NCBI RefSeq assembly: GCF_045062745.1
Contig: NZ_JBJGED010000003.1
Span: 1 to 64,000, forward strand
DNA from: Paenibacillus_AA sp045062745
GTDB taxonomy: Bacteria > Bacillota > Bacilli > Paenibacillales > NBRC-103111
DNA: 64,000 bases
Reading direction: 5' to 3'
Below are positions 32,954-41,939 of the stretch, in pieces. The notes under the pieces were generated by a model. That model saw only the letters and a list, made by a program, of their open reading frames with translations, did not search any database and was not told the DNA's origin. The position numbers and the translations under genes were made by a program. Position 1 is the first letter of the stretch; each line of letters starts with the position of its first letter.

Positions 32954-35278
32954 ATGGACGACTTCAAACGCAAGTCGCCGGAAGAGCTCCTGAAGTCGAT
33001 CGCCCGGCTGCACCGGGGGCGGCTGAAGGTGTACATCGGCGCGCTCAGCGGGTCGGGCAAGACGTACCATATGCTTCGGGATGGGCAAGCGCTCAAGCAG
33101 GCCGGGATCGATGTCGTCATCTCGGCCGTATCCACGATGCAGCGGCCGGAGACGGTGGAGCAGATCGGGGATCTGGAGCGGGTGCCGAGCATCCGCCACC
33201 GCCTCGACGGCGTGGAGCGGAAGGATCTCGACCTCGACGCGATCGTGGCGCGCTGCCCCGAGGTGCTGCTCGTCGACGGACTCACTCACCGAAACCGGGA
33301 GGGGGCGAGATTCCCTACGCGCTTGGACGATATCCGCTTTTTGCTCGACCACGGCATCAGCGTCATTACGACCGTCAACGTCTATGAGCTGGAGGATGTG
33401 CGGGCGATCGCCAAAAAGCTGACGGGCATCGACGCGGCCGAGACGGTACCGGCCGACACGCTCGAGCGGGCCGACGAGGTCGTGCTGATCGACGTCACCC
33501 CGGAGACGATGCTGAGCCGGGTGGCGGAGGGCACGCTGCGCAATCAGAAGAGCGAGATGCTGAAGCGCGGCAACCTCGCCGTGCTGCGCGAGCTGACGCT
33601 GCGCCTCGTGGCCGAGGGCGTGAACGAATCGCTCGACCAGCATCGCGAGGATCTGGGGCTCACCGGCCCTTCGGGGGTATCGGAACGCATCCTGGTGTCG
33701 GCTCAATATCACTGGAACGGCTCGATCTACATCCGGCGCGGCCAGCAGATCGCCAAACGGCTGAATGGAGACCTGCTCGTCGTCACTTTCGTGAATCCGA
33801 AGCGGAAGACGAGCAAGGAGACGTCCGCGTTCAAGCGATCGATCACGAAGCTCGTCGAGCGGGTCGGTGCGGCAAGCTTCGAAGAGCTGCCGCTCCCGTC
33901 GCGGAGAGCGCTGCCCGGGATGCTGGTCGACTACGCGCTGGAGCACAAAGTCACGCGAATCGTGATCGGCCATTCGAAGCAGACGCGCTGGCAGGAATGG
34001 TGGCAAGGCTCGATCGTACATGGTATGTTGAAGCGCACGCGCCAGGTCGATATCTTCGTCGTGGCGGACCGGGCGGAGCATGAAGGCGAACGCATCCTCC
34101 CGACCCGGATGTCTAAGCCGGAGGACGAGGAGGCGGAGCTGTTCCGCCGCCTCACCTCGCAGGAGATGGACCGCCAAGTGCTGCGAATGAAGCGGGGACG
34201 GTTCAAGGTGTATATCGGGGCCGCGCCCGGCGTGGGCAAGACGTACACGATGCTGCGGGAAGGCAACGACTTGCTGAAGAAAGGCGTGCAAGTGTGCGTC
34301 GGGCTGCTCGAGACGCACGGCCGGGCCGAGACGCTCGCCCAGGTAGGGGCGCTGGAAGTGTTGCCGCGTCAGATGATCGAGTACCGGAGCACGCGCTTGG
34401 AGGAGATGGATACAGAGGCGATCCTCCGACGCAATCCCGAGGTCGTGCTCGTCGACGAGCTGGCGCATACGAACGTCCCGGGCAGCCGCCACAAGAAGCG
34501 GTACGAGGACGTATTGGACATTTTGGCAGCGGGCATCTCAGTCATCACGACTGTCAACGTGCAGCACTTGGAGAGCTTGAACGACGCGGTCGAGCAAATC
34601 ACGGGTGTGCGGGTGCGGGAGACGGTGCCGGACCACATCCTTCGCCTGGCCGACGAGGTGCAGCTGATCGACGTGACGCCGCAGACGCTGCAGCAGCGCA
34701 TGCAGGAAGGGCGCATCTATGCGAAGGAGAAGGTGGATCAGGCGCTTAACCATTTTTTCCGTATCGGCAATCTGATCGCCCTGCGGGAGCTGGCGTTGCG
34801 GGAAATCGCGGACGATGTGGACGAGAGGCTCGAGGCCTGGGAGCGCCGCAGCTCGCTCCGGGGCCCGTGGAGGCGGAAGGAATTCATCTATGTGTGCGTG
34901 AACAACATGCAGCACGCCGAGCGACTGATCCGCCGGGGCTTCCGCATCGCGTATCGGCTGAAGGCCGAATGGGTGGTGACTTTCGTGCAAGTGGAGCACG
35001 GGCGCCAAGGTGAGCGGTCCATTAAGGACCCAGAGTGTCTGGCAAGGCTGCAGAAGCTGACGGAGCGGCTGGGCGGCCGGTTCGAGGTGCAGCATGCGCG
35101 GCGGGCCAAGGACATTTCGCATGTGCTCGTGCGCACCGCGACCGCATACGGCGCGACGCAGATGATCGTCGGTCAGCCGAAGTCCTCGTTCTGGAAGGAG
35201 CTGTGGCAAGGCTCGCTTGTGAAGGATTTGCTGCGGACCGCGCGTCATATGGATGTGCTGGTCGTGGCGGCTACTTGA
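32954..35278 (+). CDS. Tandem KdpD sensor-domain protein lacking a kinase
   Basis: 774 residues composed of two consecutive copies of the KdpD N-terminal unit (KdpD ATP-binding domain plus USP-like domain). Copy 1 has Walker A GALSGSGKT (29-37) and a USP-like part at about 242-372. Copy 2 has Walker A GAAPGVGKT (422-430) and a USP part at about 641-774. Walker B is VDEL (D501, E502) in copy 2 but VDGL (D108, G109) in copy 1, so copy 1 is probably impaired. Both end in matching strings (GHSKQTRWQEWWQGSIV; GQPKSSFWKELWQGSLV). There is no transmembrane segment, DHp or HATPase domain and no kdpE nearby. KdpD USP domains are known c-di-AMP or K+ sensors; here it may regulate KdpFABC by direct contact. 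Downstream of kdpC by 65 bp. Confidence 0.9.
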   Translation: MDDFKRKSPEELLKSIARLHRGRLKVYIGALSGSGKTYHMLRDGQALKQAGIDVVISAVSTMQRPETVEQIGDLERVPSIRHRLDGVERKDLDLDAIVARCPEVLLVDGLTHRNREGARFPTRLDDIRFLLDHGISVITTVNVYELEDVRAIAKKLTGIDAAETVPADTLERADEVVLIDVTPETMLSRVAEGTLRNQKSEMLKRGNLAVLRELTLRLVAEGVNESLDQHREDLGLTGPSGVSERILVSAQYHWNGSIYIRRGQQIAKRLNGDLLVVTFVNPKRKTSKETSAFKRSITKLVERVGAASFEELPLPSRRALPGMLVDYALEHKVTRIVIGHSKQTRWQEWWQGSIVHGMLKRTRQVDIFVVADRAEHEGERILPTRMSKPEDEEAELFRRLTSQEMDRQVLRMKRGRFKVYIGAAPGVGKTYTMLREGNDLLKKGVQVCVGLLETHGRAETLAQVGALEVLPRQMIEYRSTRLEEMDTEAILRRNPEVVLVDELAHTNVPGSRHKKRYEDVLDILAAGISVITTVNVQHLESLNDAVEQITGVRVRETVPDHILRLADEVQLIDVTPQTLQQRMQEGRIYAKEKVDQALNHFFRIGNLIALRELALREIADDVDERLEAWERRSSLRGPWRRKEFIYVCVNNMQHAERLIRRGFRIAYRLKAEWVVTFVQVEHGRQGERSIKDPECLARLQKLTERLGGRFEVQHARRAKDISHVLVRTATAYGATQMIVGQPKSSFWKELWQGSLVKDLLRTARHMDVLVVAAT

Positions 35279-36218
35279 ACCATCCTTTTTGGCGAAACCA
35301 AGTGAACATGCCGAATCCGATGCCGAACATAAGGGCAAGCACTGCGAAGTATCCCCACCGCCAGGTGAGCTCCGGCATGTAGTTGAAATTCATCCCATAG
35401 ATGCCCGCTATGAACGTAAGGGGCATGAAGATCGTCGTGATAACCGTGAGCGTCTTCATGATCGTATTCATCCGATTGGAGCTGAGCGAGATATAGTTGT
35501 CCCGCATATCCGCCGTCATCTCCCGGTTCGCATCGATCATCTCGGCCAGCTTCAGCAGATGGTCGTAGACATCGTGAAAATAGAGACGCTGTTCTTTCAG
35601 CCCCGTAATGCGGTCAGAATTGACAATCCGGTACAGGAGGTCGCGCATGGGGATGACCGTCTTGCGGATTTTGAGCAATTGGGAACGGATGTCGAACACT
35701 TCGTTCATCAAGGTCGGGCTGTGTATCGGGCCACCGTCCGTCTCGATCTCCAGCAAATGATCCTCGATCTGAATGACGGCCGGGAAATATTGATCGACAA
35801 GCTTGTCCACCACCGAATACATGGCGTACAGAGGACCCTTCTCCCAATGGCGCTCGGAGGTGACCCTCTCCCAGGCCGCATCCAGCTCCCTAAGCTCGGC
35901 CTTGTGGAACGTCACGAGGAACCCCTCTCCGATAAACACGTCAACCTCATGAGCGGATAACTTCACCTCATCCAGGGCGTGCAGCACGAAGAAGTGCGTG
36001 TCCTCGTAATGGTCGAGCTTGGGCCGCTGGAGCAAATGGTAGCAGTCTTCGATGGCCAGAGGGTGAAAGTGGAAATGCGTCTCCAGGCTGCGCGCCTCTT
36101 CCTCCGTCGGAGCGTTGTAATCGACCCAATACCAGAGCGGGTTCTGGCGGGGAATCTCCTCCAGTGGAATGTTGTGCAGCAAGCCCAAGTCGCGGGTCAC
36201 GATCATCGTCCGTAGCAT
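35271..36218 (-). CDS. corA: CorA-type Mg2+/Co2+ transporter
   Basis: 315 residues. A large acidic N-terminal cytoplasmic domain (YWVDYNAPTEEEA, HPLAIEDCYH) and a long helix lead to two C-terminal transmembrane segments; the signature GMN is in FIAGIYGMNFNYMPE between them. The family forms pentameric divalent-cation channels gated by cytoplasmic Mg2+. The ATG at 36218 has AAGGAGG 7 nt upstream; a longer frame begins in the intergenic region without support. It is convergent with the KdpD-like gene, overlapping its end by 8 bp. Confidence 0.94.
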   Translation of the reverse strand: MLRTMIVTRDLGLLHNIPLEEIPRQNPLWYWVDYNAPTEEEARSLETHFHFHPLAIEDCYHLLQRPKLDHYEDTHFFVLHALDEVKLSAHEVDVFIGEGFLVTFHKAELRELDAAWERVTSERHWEKGPLYAMYSVVDKLVDQYFPAVIQIEDHLLEIETDGGPIHSPTLMNEVFDIRSQLLKIRKTVIPMRDLLYRIVNSDRITGLKEQRLYFHDVYDHLLKLAEMIDANREMTADMRDNYISLSSNRMNTIMKTLTVITTIFMPLTFIAGIYGMNFNYMPELTWRWGYFAVLALMFGIGFGMFTWFRQKGWFK

Positions 36219-36371
36219 GGACCAACCTCCTTGTTCACCGCAGGCGTTATCTACTGTGTTTCCAACATTAGGCCAATGTATGCCATGGGGAGCCATTCGC
36301 TGGCAGGATGCATAAACGGTACAGGCGGTTAATCTTACTGGAATCGGGCAATAGCCGCGAAGGAGAGGTCG

Positions 36372-36464
36372 ATGAGCGGCCGGCACCTGGCCGACGAAGG
36401 CGTAAGGCTGCGCGGCTATGAGGTGGAGGAGGCGGACGGGCACGTGTACGTGTGGATGACGTGA
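36372..36464 (+). CDS. Possible 30-aa orphan peptide
   Basis: MSGRHLADEGVRLRGYEVEE, then ADGHVYVWMT: an ATG-started frame of 30 codons with AAGGAG 6 nt upstream. It has no hydrophobic segment and no recognisable family. It may instead be the 3' remnant of a decayed gene, as the adjacent region is full of tandem repeats. Low confidence. Confidence 0.25.
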   Translation: MSGRHLADEGVRLRGYEVEEADGHVYVWMT

Positions 36465-36482
36465 GGAGGGGCCTGCCCAGCT

Positions 36483-36985
36483 GAATTAGCGGGAAAAACC
36501 ACCTAACTCGACGCGGAACTCCCGGTCTCCGGCCGAATTAGCGGGAAAAACCATTCTATTCGAAGCTGACCACCCGGTCTCCGGCTGAAATAGTCGGCGG
36601 GACCGACTAATTCGGCACGTGACCCCGGCCATCGGCGCGAGTTAGTCGGTGGGACCGACTAATTCGGCACATGACCCCGGCCATCGGCGCGAGTTGGTCG
36701 GCGGGACCGACTAATTCGGCACGTGACCCCGGCTTGCGGCGCGAGTTAGTCGGCGTGACCGACTAATTCGATGCGTAACCCCGGCCATCGGCGCGAGTTG
36801 GTCGGCGGGACCGACTAATTCGGCACATGACCCCGGCTTGCGGCGCGAGTTGGTCGATGGGACCGACTAATTAGGCACGTGACCCCGGCCTTCGGCGCGA
36901 GTTGGTCGGCAAGACCGACTGAATTCACATGAGAAGTGCACGCAAAGCAAGGAATTAGTCGGCGAGGCCAACTAATTCCTGCTCG
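36483..36985. repeat. 52-bp tandem repeat array with palindromic core, about 10 units
   Basis: The core GACCGACTAATTCGGC recurs with starts at 36601, 36653, 36705, 36757, 36809, 36861 and 36913 (exact 52-bp steps) and once more, degenerate, near 36966. Two diverged units with TTAGCGGGAAAAACC begin at 36483 and 36535, also 52 bp apart. Each later unit contains arms TTAGTCGG/TTGGTCGG and CCGACTAA around a 5-nt loop, so each can form a hairpin. The array fills the space between corA and the FAD oxidoreductase gene. The 100 bases after it, up to 37085, show nothing else. Confidence 0.9.
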
Positions 36986-37085
36986 AAGCGGAAACACTTT
37001 GGGCCACGCCTGACCACCTGCCGCAAAGGCTGGCGCACACACCTCCCGGCGGTGCGACTGCTCCCCTGCCGCACGGCCCGAGCGG

Positions 37086-38426
37086 CTAGTCCGCCGGCGC
37101 GGCGGCCGCAGCCGGCGCCGGCACGATCGCGCCGGCCCGGCGCAGCGCGTCGCGCAGCTCCGCGACGTCGACGTCGCGCACGGCGACGCCGCGCCGGGCC
37201 GCGATCGCCGCGGCCGCGCCGGCGGCCTGGCCGATCGCGCTGGCCGACGCCTGCACGCGGTAGGCCGAGTGCGCCTCGGCGTCGCCGGAGATGCAGCGCC
37301 CGGCCGCCAGCAGGTGCTCGCTGCCCTGCGGGACGAGCGCGCCGTACGGGATCGTCGCCACCACACCGTCCGCCAGCGGACGGATGTCGATCGTGTTGTC
37401 GTCGTGCCGGTGAATGTCGATCGGGTAGTAGCTGTAGCAGACGGCGTCCGGCCAGACGTAGCCGGTCTTGTAGGCGTCGCCGGTGATCCGCGTCTCGCCC
37501 ACGATGCGCCGCGTGTCGCGGATGCCGCACTCGACGGCGACGTCTTCGACGGCGAGCCGCTCGCAGCCCGGCACCCGGCGCAGCAGCCGGTACGCCCGCA
37601 GCAGCGCGGCGCGAGCATGCAGCTCGGTGGCCGTCTTGGCCGGCGAGGTGGCGGCGTCGATGCCGACGATGTGGTTGTGGTTGCCGCCGCCGGAACGGAG
37701 CTCCCGCCACAGCGGGGGCTCGCCCGGCCCCGGGCGCGAGAAGTCCGTCGGCCGCAGCTCGCCGGCCGCGATCGCTTCCCGCGCGAGCCGCTCGAGCGCG
37801 GTGCGGTCCACCTCGGCGAGCGCGTAGCCGCCGAGCCGGTAGATGAGCGTGCCCGGCTGCTTGCACGCGTCTTCCTCCAGTGCGCAGCCGAGCAGCGCGG
37901 CGATGTTGGCGTCGCCCGTGGCGTCGACGAGCTTGCGGGCCCGGACGGCCGTGAGGCCGGACTTGCCCGCGAGCACCGCCACGCAGCCGTCCCCGTCCGG
38001 CCGGATCGCGGCCGGCAGCTCATGCAGCCGGAGCGTCACGCCGGCCTGCACGCACATGTCGTCCAACACGGTCGCATAGACGAACCGGTTGACCGAGATA
38101 TGGTGGGCAGGATGGCGTCCCGGCTCGTAGGGGACCGAGAAGTCCTGCAGATCGGCTCCGCCGCGCGCGACGGTCTCCTCGATCAGCTCCCAGCCGATGC
38201 CGCGGATCACCTGCCGGCCGAGGCGCGTGTGGAACAAGCCCGGGAAGTTGACCGACGCCACGGTCGTCGTGCCACCCAGCATCCCGTTTTTCTCCACGAG
38301 CGCTGCCCGAACCCCGTCCCGGGCGGCTTGAATCGCGGCGGCGCAGCCGGCCGGGCCGCCGCCGAAGACGAGGACGTCGTATTCGGCGCTAACCGGCAGC
38401 GACGTCTGAAACTCATACACATGCAT
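37086..38426 (-). CDS. FAD-dependent oxidoreductase
   Basis: 446 residues. The dinucleotide-binding motif is FGGGPAGCAAAIQAARDG near residues 21-38, followed by ALVEKNGMLGGTTTVASV as in the FAD_oxidored group (PF12831-like). The C-terminal FAD-binding part is probably LAAGRCISGDAEAHSAYRVQ, AIGQAAGAAAAIAA. No signal peptide. The group includes dehydrogenases of unclear substrate often found beside sugar transporters, so oxidation of an imported sugar or cyclitol is possible. It is the last gene of the minus-strand unit, 36 bp after the solute-binding lipoprotein gene. GC content is very high. Confidence 0.85.
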   Translation of the reverse strand: MHVYEFQTSLPVSAEYDVLVFGGGPAGCAAAIQAARDGVRAALVEKNGMLGGTTTVASVNFPGLFHTRLGRQVIRGIGWELIEETVARGGADLQDFSVPYEPGRHPAHHISVNRFVYATVLDDMCVQAGVTLRLHELPAAIRPDGDGCVAVLAGKSGLTAVRARKLVDATGDANIAALLGCALEEDACKQPGTLIYRLGGYALAEVDRTALERLAREAIAAGELRPTDFSRPGPGEPPLWRELRSGGGNHNHIVGIDAATSPAKTATELHARAALLRAYRLLRRVPGCERLAVEDVAVECGIRDTRRIVGETRITGDAYKTGYVWPDAVCYSYYPIDIHRHDDNTIDIRPLADGVVATIPYGALVPQGSEHLLAAGRCISGDAEAHSAYRVQASASAIGQAAGAAAAIAARRGVAVRDVDVAELRDALRRAGAIVPAPAAAAAPAD

Positions 38427-38462
38427 AGCGGCCTACTCCTCTCTTTTCAGAGTCACCTACGG

Positions 38463-40013
38463 TCACTTGATCAACCCCAATGCCTTCAATTCCTTCTCCG
38501 CCTCGCTCACGATTTTGTCCAGCTGGTAGGTCGACTGCAGCGTCTTCAGGAACGCCGGCATATCGCTCGTCGGGCGTTTGCCGTAGACGAACTTCACCAT
38601 TTCCTCCAGCTCATATTTGTTCTTGTCGCTCATATTGACGCCATCGGGCACCGGCAGGAAGCCGTCATAGATCCGTATGACCGGCAGCTTGTTCGTGAAC
38701 TCGAAGTACGTTTTCTGCCCCGGGAAGCGGGCATTCAAATAGTCCATCTCGATCCGGCCGGTCAGCTGATGAATCGTCGCCTGCCCGATCTCCGCCACCT
38801 TCGTCTGATCGACTTCGACTTGCCCGTTCACGACCTTATAGTGAGTCCCTTCGATGCCGTAGTTGACGAGCAGCTGGCCTTTACCGCCGGACACATAGTC
38901 CAGGTACTCGATAATCTTCTCCACCTTGGCCGGCTCCTTCTCGAGGGACTTCGGCAGCACATAGCGGTTTGAGGTGTTGCCCTCGTCGTACATGTCTGCG
39001 AACTTCCCGCCCGGCCCGGTCATAGCGTCGAGCTGCGTCCATTTTTGATTCGGATTGATCGAATTCATCTTCTGCTCCATGTCGGGCCGCTTGATGTGCG
39101 CCCAGTGGGCGTAGACGATACCGGCTTGCCCCTTGAACGCCTTCTCCTGGTGAGACAACCCCGTATTGGTCAGAAACTCGGGGTCGATCAGGCCTTCGTC
39201 GAACATCCCTTTGATATAGTCAAGCGCTTTGACTGTTTCGGGCAGCGCGGACGAATACACCGCCTTGTTATCCTTGATCATGATATGCCCCGGGGCGGCG
39301 ACGCCGAAGGCGGCGAAGATGGGGCTCAGCGTCCCCTCGAAGCCGAGGCCGGTAATGCCGATCGTATCCTTCTTGCCGTTGCCGTCCGGATCGCGCTCCA
39401 CGAACGCTTTGGCCACCGCCTTGAGCTCGTCGAGCGTCGTCGGCGCCTTGAGCCCCAGCTTGTCAAGCCAATCCTGGCGCACCCAGAATGTCGTCTGCAC
39501 GGGAATAAGCGGCCGGTATGGAATGGCGTATTGCTTACCGTTCACTTGCCCTTTTTTCATAAGCGTATCGGTGAACCCATTGGCCGGCGTCAAATTCGGC
39601 ATCTTCTTCAGGTAAGGGGTCAAGTCGAGCAGCATCCCTTGCTTCGCATAAGCGAACATCTGATTTTTGTCCACGCCGAAAATATCAGGAGGCGTCCCTC
39701 CCGCCAACCGCACGTTCAACTGCTGTTCGTACTCGGAAGGCACCATGGAGATGTCGAGATTCATGTTCAAGTCCTTGTTCAGCTGCTGTAGCAGCACATC
39801 CTTATCCGGAGCCGGCAAGCCCGTGCCGCCGCGTAGCATCGTGATTTTGACGGGAGCGGAGGGAGGCTTGGCAGTCGCGGAAACGGAAGCACCTGGTGAC
39901 GGCTGGCCGGACGACGAGGCCGAGGGCGGGTTGTCGGAGCCGGAGCTGCAGGCCGAAACGACGAGCCCGGTTCCAAGCGCGACACTCAGTACAAGCGGCA
40001 GACGGATTTTCAT
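38463..40013 (-). CDS. Extracellular solute-binding lipoprotein (second system)
   Basis: 516 residues. The lipoprotein signal MKIRLPLVLSVALGTGLVVSAC ends in a lipobox VSAC, followed by a Ser/Gly/Pro/Ala linker up to about residue 50. The mature part has the CUT1 SBP pattern (LNMDISMVPSEYEQQLNVRLAGGTPPDIFG; FNQM-type aromatic sites are not obvious). Together with the two permeases upstream it should capture an oligosaccharide for import. It lies 37 bp downstream of the second permease gene, which is a less usual order (SBP last). Confidence 0.92.
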   Translation of the reverse strand: MKIRLPLVLSVALGTGLVVSACSSGSDNPPSASSSGQPSPGASVSATAKPPSAPVKITMLRGGTGLPAPDKDVLLQQLNKDLNMNLDISMVPSEYEQQLNVRLAGGTPPDIFGVDKNQMFAYAKQGMLLDLTPYLKKMPNLTPANGFTDTLMKKGQVNGKQYAIPYRPLIPVQTTFWVRQDWLDKLGLKAPTTLDELKAVAKAFVERDPDGNGKKDTIGITGLGFEGTLSPIFAAFGVAAPGHIMIKDNKAVYSSALPETVKALDYIKGMFDEGLIDPEFLTNTGLSHQEKAFKGQAGIVYAHWAHIKRPDMEQKMNSINPNQKWTQLDAMTGPGGKFADMYDEGNTSNRYVLPKSLEKEPAKVEKIIEYLDYVSGGKGQLLVNYGIEGTHYKVVNGQVEVDQTKVAEIGQATIHQLTGRIEMDYLNARFPGQKTYFEFTNKLPVIRIYDGFLPVPDGVNMSDKNKYELEEMVKFVYGKRPTSDMPAFLKTLQSTYQLDKIVSEAEKELKALGLIK

Positions 40014-40050
40014 ATCGAATCATACCCCTCTCTAATTTTGGGAAAACACA

Positions 40051-40914
40051 CTATCCTTTAATGGAGCCCAACAGCGCGCCCTGCGTAAAATATTTCTGGA
40101 TAAACGGGTACACGACCAGAATCGGCAGCGTCGATAAAATGACCGCGGCCATCTGCAGCGTCTCCGTCGGCAGCACCCGCTCGAAGTCTTGCTCCGGCAT
40201 TTGGCTCTGGTTCAAAATCCCCCGGAGGATAACCTGCAGCGGATGCTTCGTGTTGTCGGTCACGTAGATGATCGCGCCGAAAAATTCATTCCAATGCCCC
40301 ACCGCATAGAACAGCCCTACCGTCGCCAGAATCGGCAGCGAGAGCGGCAGGACGATGGAGAGGAAGATGCGCGTTTCCCCGGCGCCGTCGATTTTGGCCG
40401 CTTCGTCCAGGTTTTCCGGCAAGTTTTCGAAAAACGTCTTCATGATGAGCAAATAAAACGCGCTGACGGCCCCTGGAAGGATCATCGCCCAGACCGAATT
40501 GACGAGCCCGGTCGCTTTGACCACCAGATAAGTCGGAATGATGCCGCCGCTGAACAGCAGGGTGAAGACGACGAGAAGCAGGAAGACGTTGCGGTAAGGC
40601 AAATCCTTCTTGCTCAGCGGATACGCCATAAGCGAGGTGAGCACCAGATTCACCAGCGTTCCGACCATCGTGATGAAAATCGTGACCCCGTACGCCCGCG
40701 GAATTTTGGAATCTTGTAGAAAAGTCGCATAGGCCTCAAACGTCACTCGGCGCGGGATAATCGCGAAGCCGCCTCGCTTCAGCACCTCCGCATAGGGCGT
40801 GAGCGATACGGCGATGACGTACAGCAGCGGGAAAATGACGCTGATCGCCGCCATTGTCAGCAGACTATACACGATGATCATATAAGTCCGTTCCTGCCAG
40901 CCCCGGGTCACCAT
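40051..40914 (-). CDS. ABC transporter permease, YtcP/LplC type (second system)
   Basis: 287 residues from the ATG at 40914, which follows a GGGGGGG-rich ribosome binding site; a TTG 15 bases upstream is the alternative. Six helices; N-terminal IIVYSLLTMAAISVIFPLLYVIAVSL, coupling loop EAAKIDGAGETRIFLSIVLPLSLP and the standard ending YPFIQKYFTQGALLGSIKG. It overlaps the first permease gene by 7 bp, implying coupled translation. Confidence 0.94.
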   Translation of the reverse strand: MVTRGWQERTYMIIVYSLLTMAAISVIFPLLYVIAVSLTPYAEVLKRGGFAIIPRRVTFEAYATFLQDSKIPRAYGVTIFITMVGTLVNLVLTSLMAYPLSKKDLPYRNVFLLLVVFTLLFSGGIIPTYLVVKATGLVNSVWAMILPGAVSAFYLLIMKTFFENLPENLDEAAKIDGAGETRIFLSIVLPLSLPILATVGLFYAVGHWNEFFGAIIYVTDNTKHPLQVILRGILNQSQMPEQDFERVLPTETLQMAAVILSTLPILVVYPFIQKYFTQGALLGSIKG

Positions 40915-41822
40915 ATGCTTCCCCCCCAACGTCTCGCCATCCGGTTGGCGCTGATGACGAGCACCAGCCCGATGAGCGATTTGAACAACCCGACGGCTGA
41001 GGCGAGGCTGAAGTTGAACTGCTCGAGCCCGGTGCGGAACACGTACGTGTCGAGAATGTCGGCGACCTCGTACACCTTCACGTTGTACATGATGTAGATC
41101 TGATCGAACCCCGCGTCCAGGATGTGCCCCAACCGCACGATGAACAGCAACAGGATGACGTTGCGGATCCCCGGGAGCGTAATGTGCCAGATGGAGCGCA
41201 GCCGGCCGGCGCCGTCGACCCGAGCGGCTTCATACAGGGTAAGATCGATGCCGGTGATGGCGGCCAAGTAGATGATCGCGCTCCAGCCGAACTCCTTCCA
41301 GACCTCCGAGCCGATCAGCACGCTGCGGAACCAGGTCGTCGAAGTGAGGAAGGGGATGGCCGCATCGAAATGCTCTTTCATCCAGACATTGACGAGCCCC
41401 GTCGTCTCCGACAGCAGGACGAGCAGCATGCCGTACACGATGACCCAGGATAGGAAGTGCGGCAAGTACGCGATCGTCTGGACGATCCGCTTGAAGGGGG
41501 CGAACCGCACCTCGTGCAGCAGGATCGCGAACACGATGCCGGGCGCCATCCCCCAGACGAGCTTATAGACGGAGATGAGAATCGTGTTGGACATGATCTT
41601 CGTGAAATAAGGCGAGTCGATGAAATACTGGAAATGCTTGTACCAGGGATCCGCCCAAGGGCTGCCCCAGATGCCGTTCATGAAGCTGAACTCCTTGAAG
41701 GCGATCAGCGTCCCGAACATCGGAGCGTAGCGGTAGATCACGAAGTAGATCAGTCCCGGCAACAGCATCAAGTATAGCGGGCTATAGCGTCGCAGCAGCC
41801 GCAGCCGAGCCGTTCTCCCCAT
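40908..41822 (-). CDS. ABC transporter permease, LplB type (second system)
   Basis: 304 residues. N-terminal YSPLYLMLLPGLIYFVIYRYAPMFGTLIAF, the family-typical FKRIVQTIAYLPHFLSWVIV and coupling loop EAARVDGAGRLRSIWHITLPG are clear. GGGAGGAATCC precedes the ATG. It is first in the transporter part, 117 bp after the kinase gene; the gap holds a half-cre-like sequence and perhaps its own promoter. Confidence 0.94.
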   Translation of the reverse strand: MGRTARLRLLRRYSPLYLMLLPGLIYFVIYRYAPMFGTLIAFKEFSFMNGIWGSPWADPWYKHFQYFIDSPYFTKIMSNTILISVYKLVWGMAPGIVFAILLHEVRFAPFKRIVQTIAYLPHFLSWVIVYGMLLVLLSETTGLVNVWMKEHFDAAIPFLTSTTWFRSVLIGSEVWKEFGWSAIIYLAAITGIDLTLYEAARVDGAGRLRSIWHITLPGIRNVILLLFIVRLGHILDAGFDQIYIMYNVKVYEVADILDTYVFRTGLEQFNFSLASAVGLFKSLIGLVLVISANRMARRWGGSIW

Positions 41823-41864
41823 TGCCGGATTCCTCCCTTCCTGTGGTTGATGTATAAGTGGCGA

Positions 41865-41874
41865 GCGCTTACAT
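41865..41874 (-). promoter_or_regulatory. Half cre-like sequence TGTAAGCGCT
   Basis: On the minus strand TGTAAGCGCT matches the left part of strong cre sites (TGTAAGCGCTTACA), but the right half is poor. Its position 43 bp before the LplB-type gene fits catabolite control. Confidence 0.3.
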
Positions 41875-41939
41875 TTCTAATTGTAGAACCCGGCGGCGCA
41901 GCCAGGAACAGGGCTGAATTAGCCTTTCGCAAGGGTGAT

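Noticed and set aside
32795..34492. 565-codon minus-strand frame
   Set aside because: Shadow of the KdpD-like gene; composition dominated by Arg, His and Leu.
34954..35278. Kinase domain continuing after the second KdpD unit
   Set aside because: The frame ends at the USP domain end and the next sequence is the convergent corA gene; no DHp or HATPase motifs in any frame.
36483..36985. 52-bp array considered as a CRISPR array
   Set aside because: The whole 52-bp unit is conserved, so there are no variable spacers.
36815..38023. 402-codon minus-strand frame
   Set aside because: Crosses the repeat array and shadows the FAD oxidoreductase; extreme Arg/Ser/Pro content.
41858..41874. Full cre site before the second LplB-type gene
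   Set aside because: Only the left half fits; the right half has several mismatches and wrong spacing, so it is listed only as a half site.
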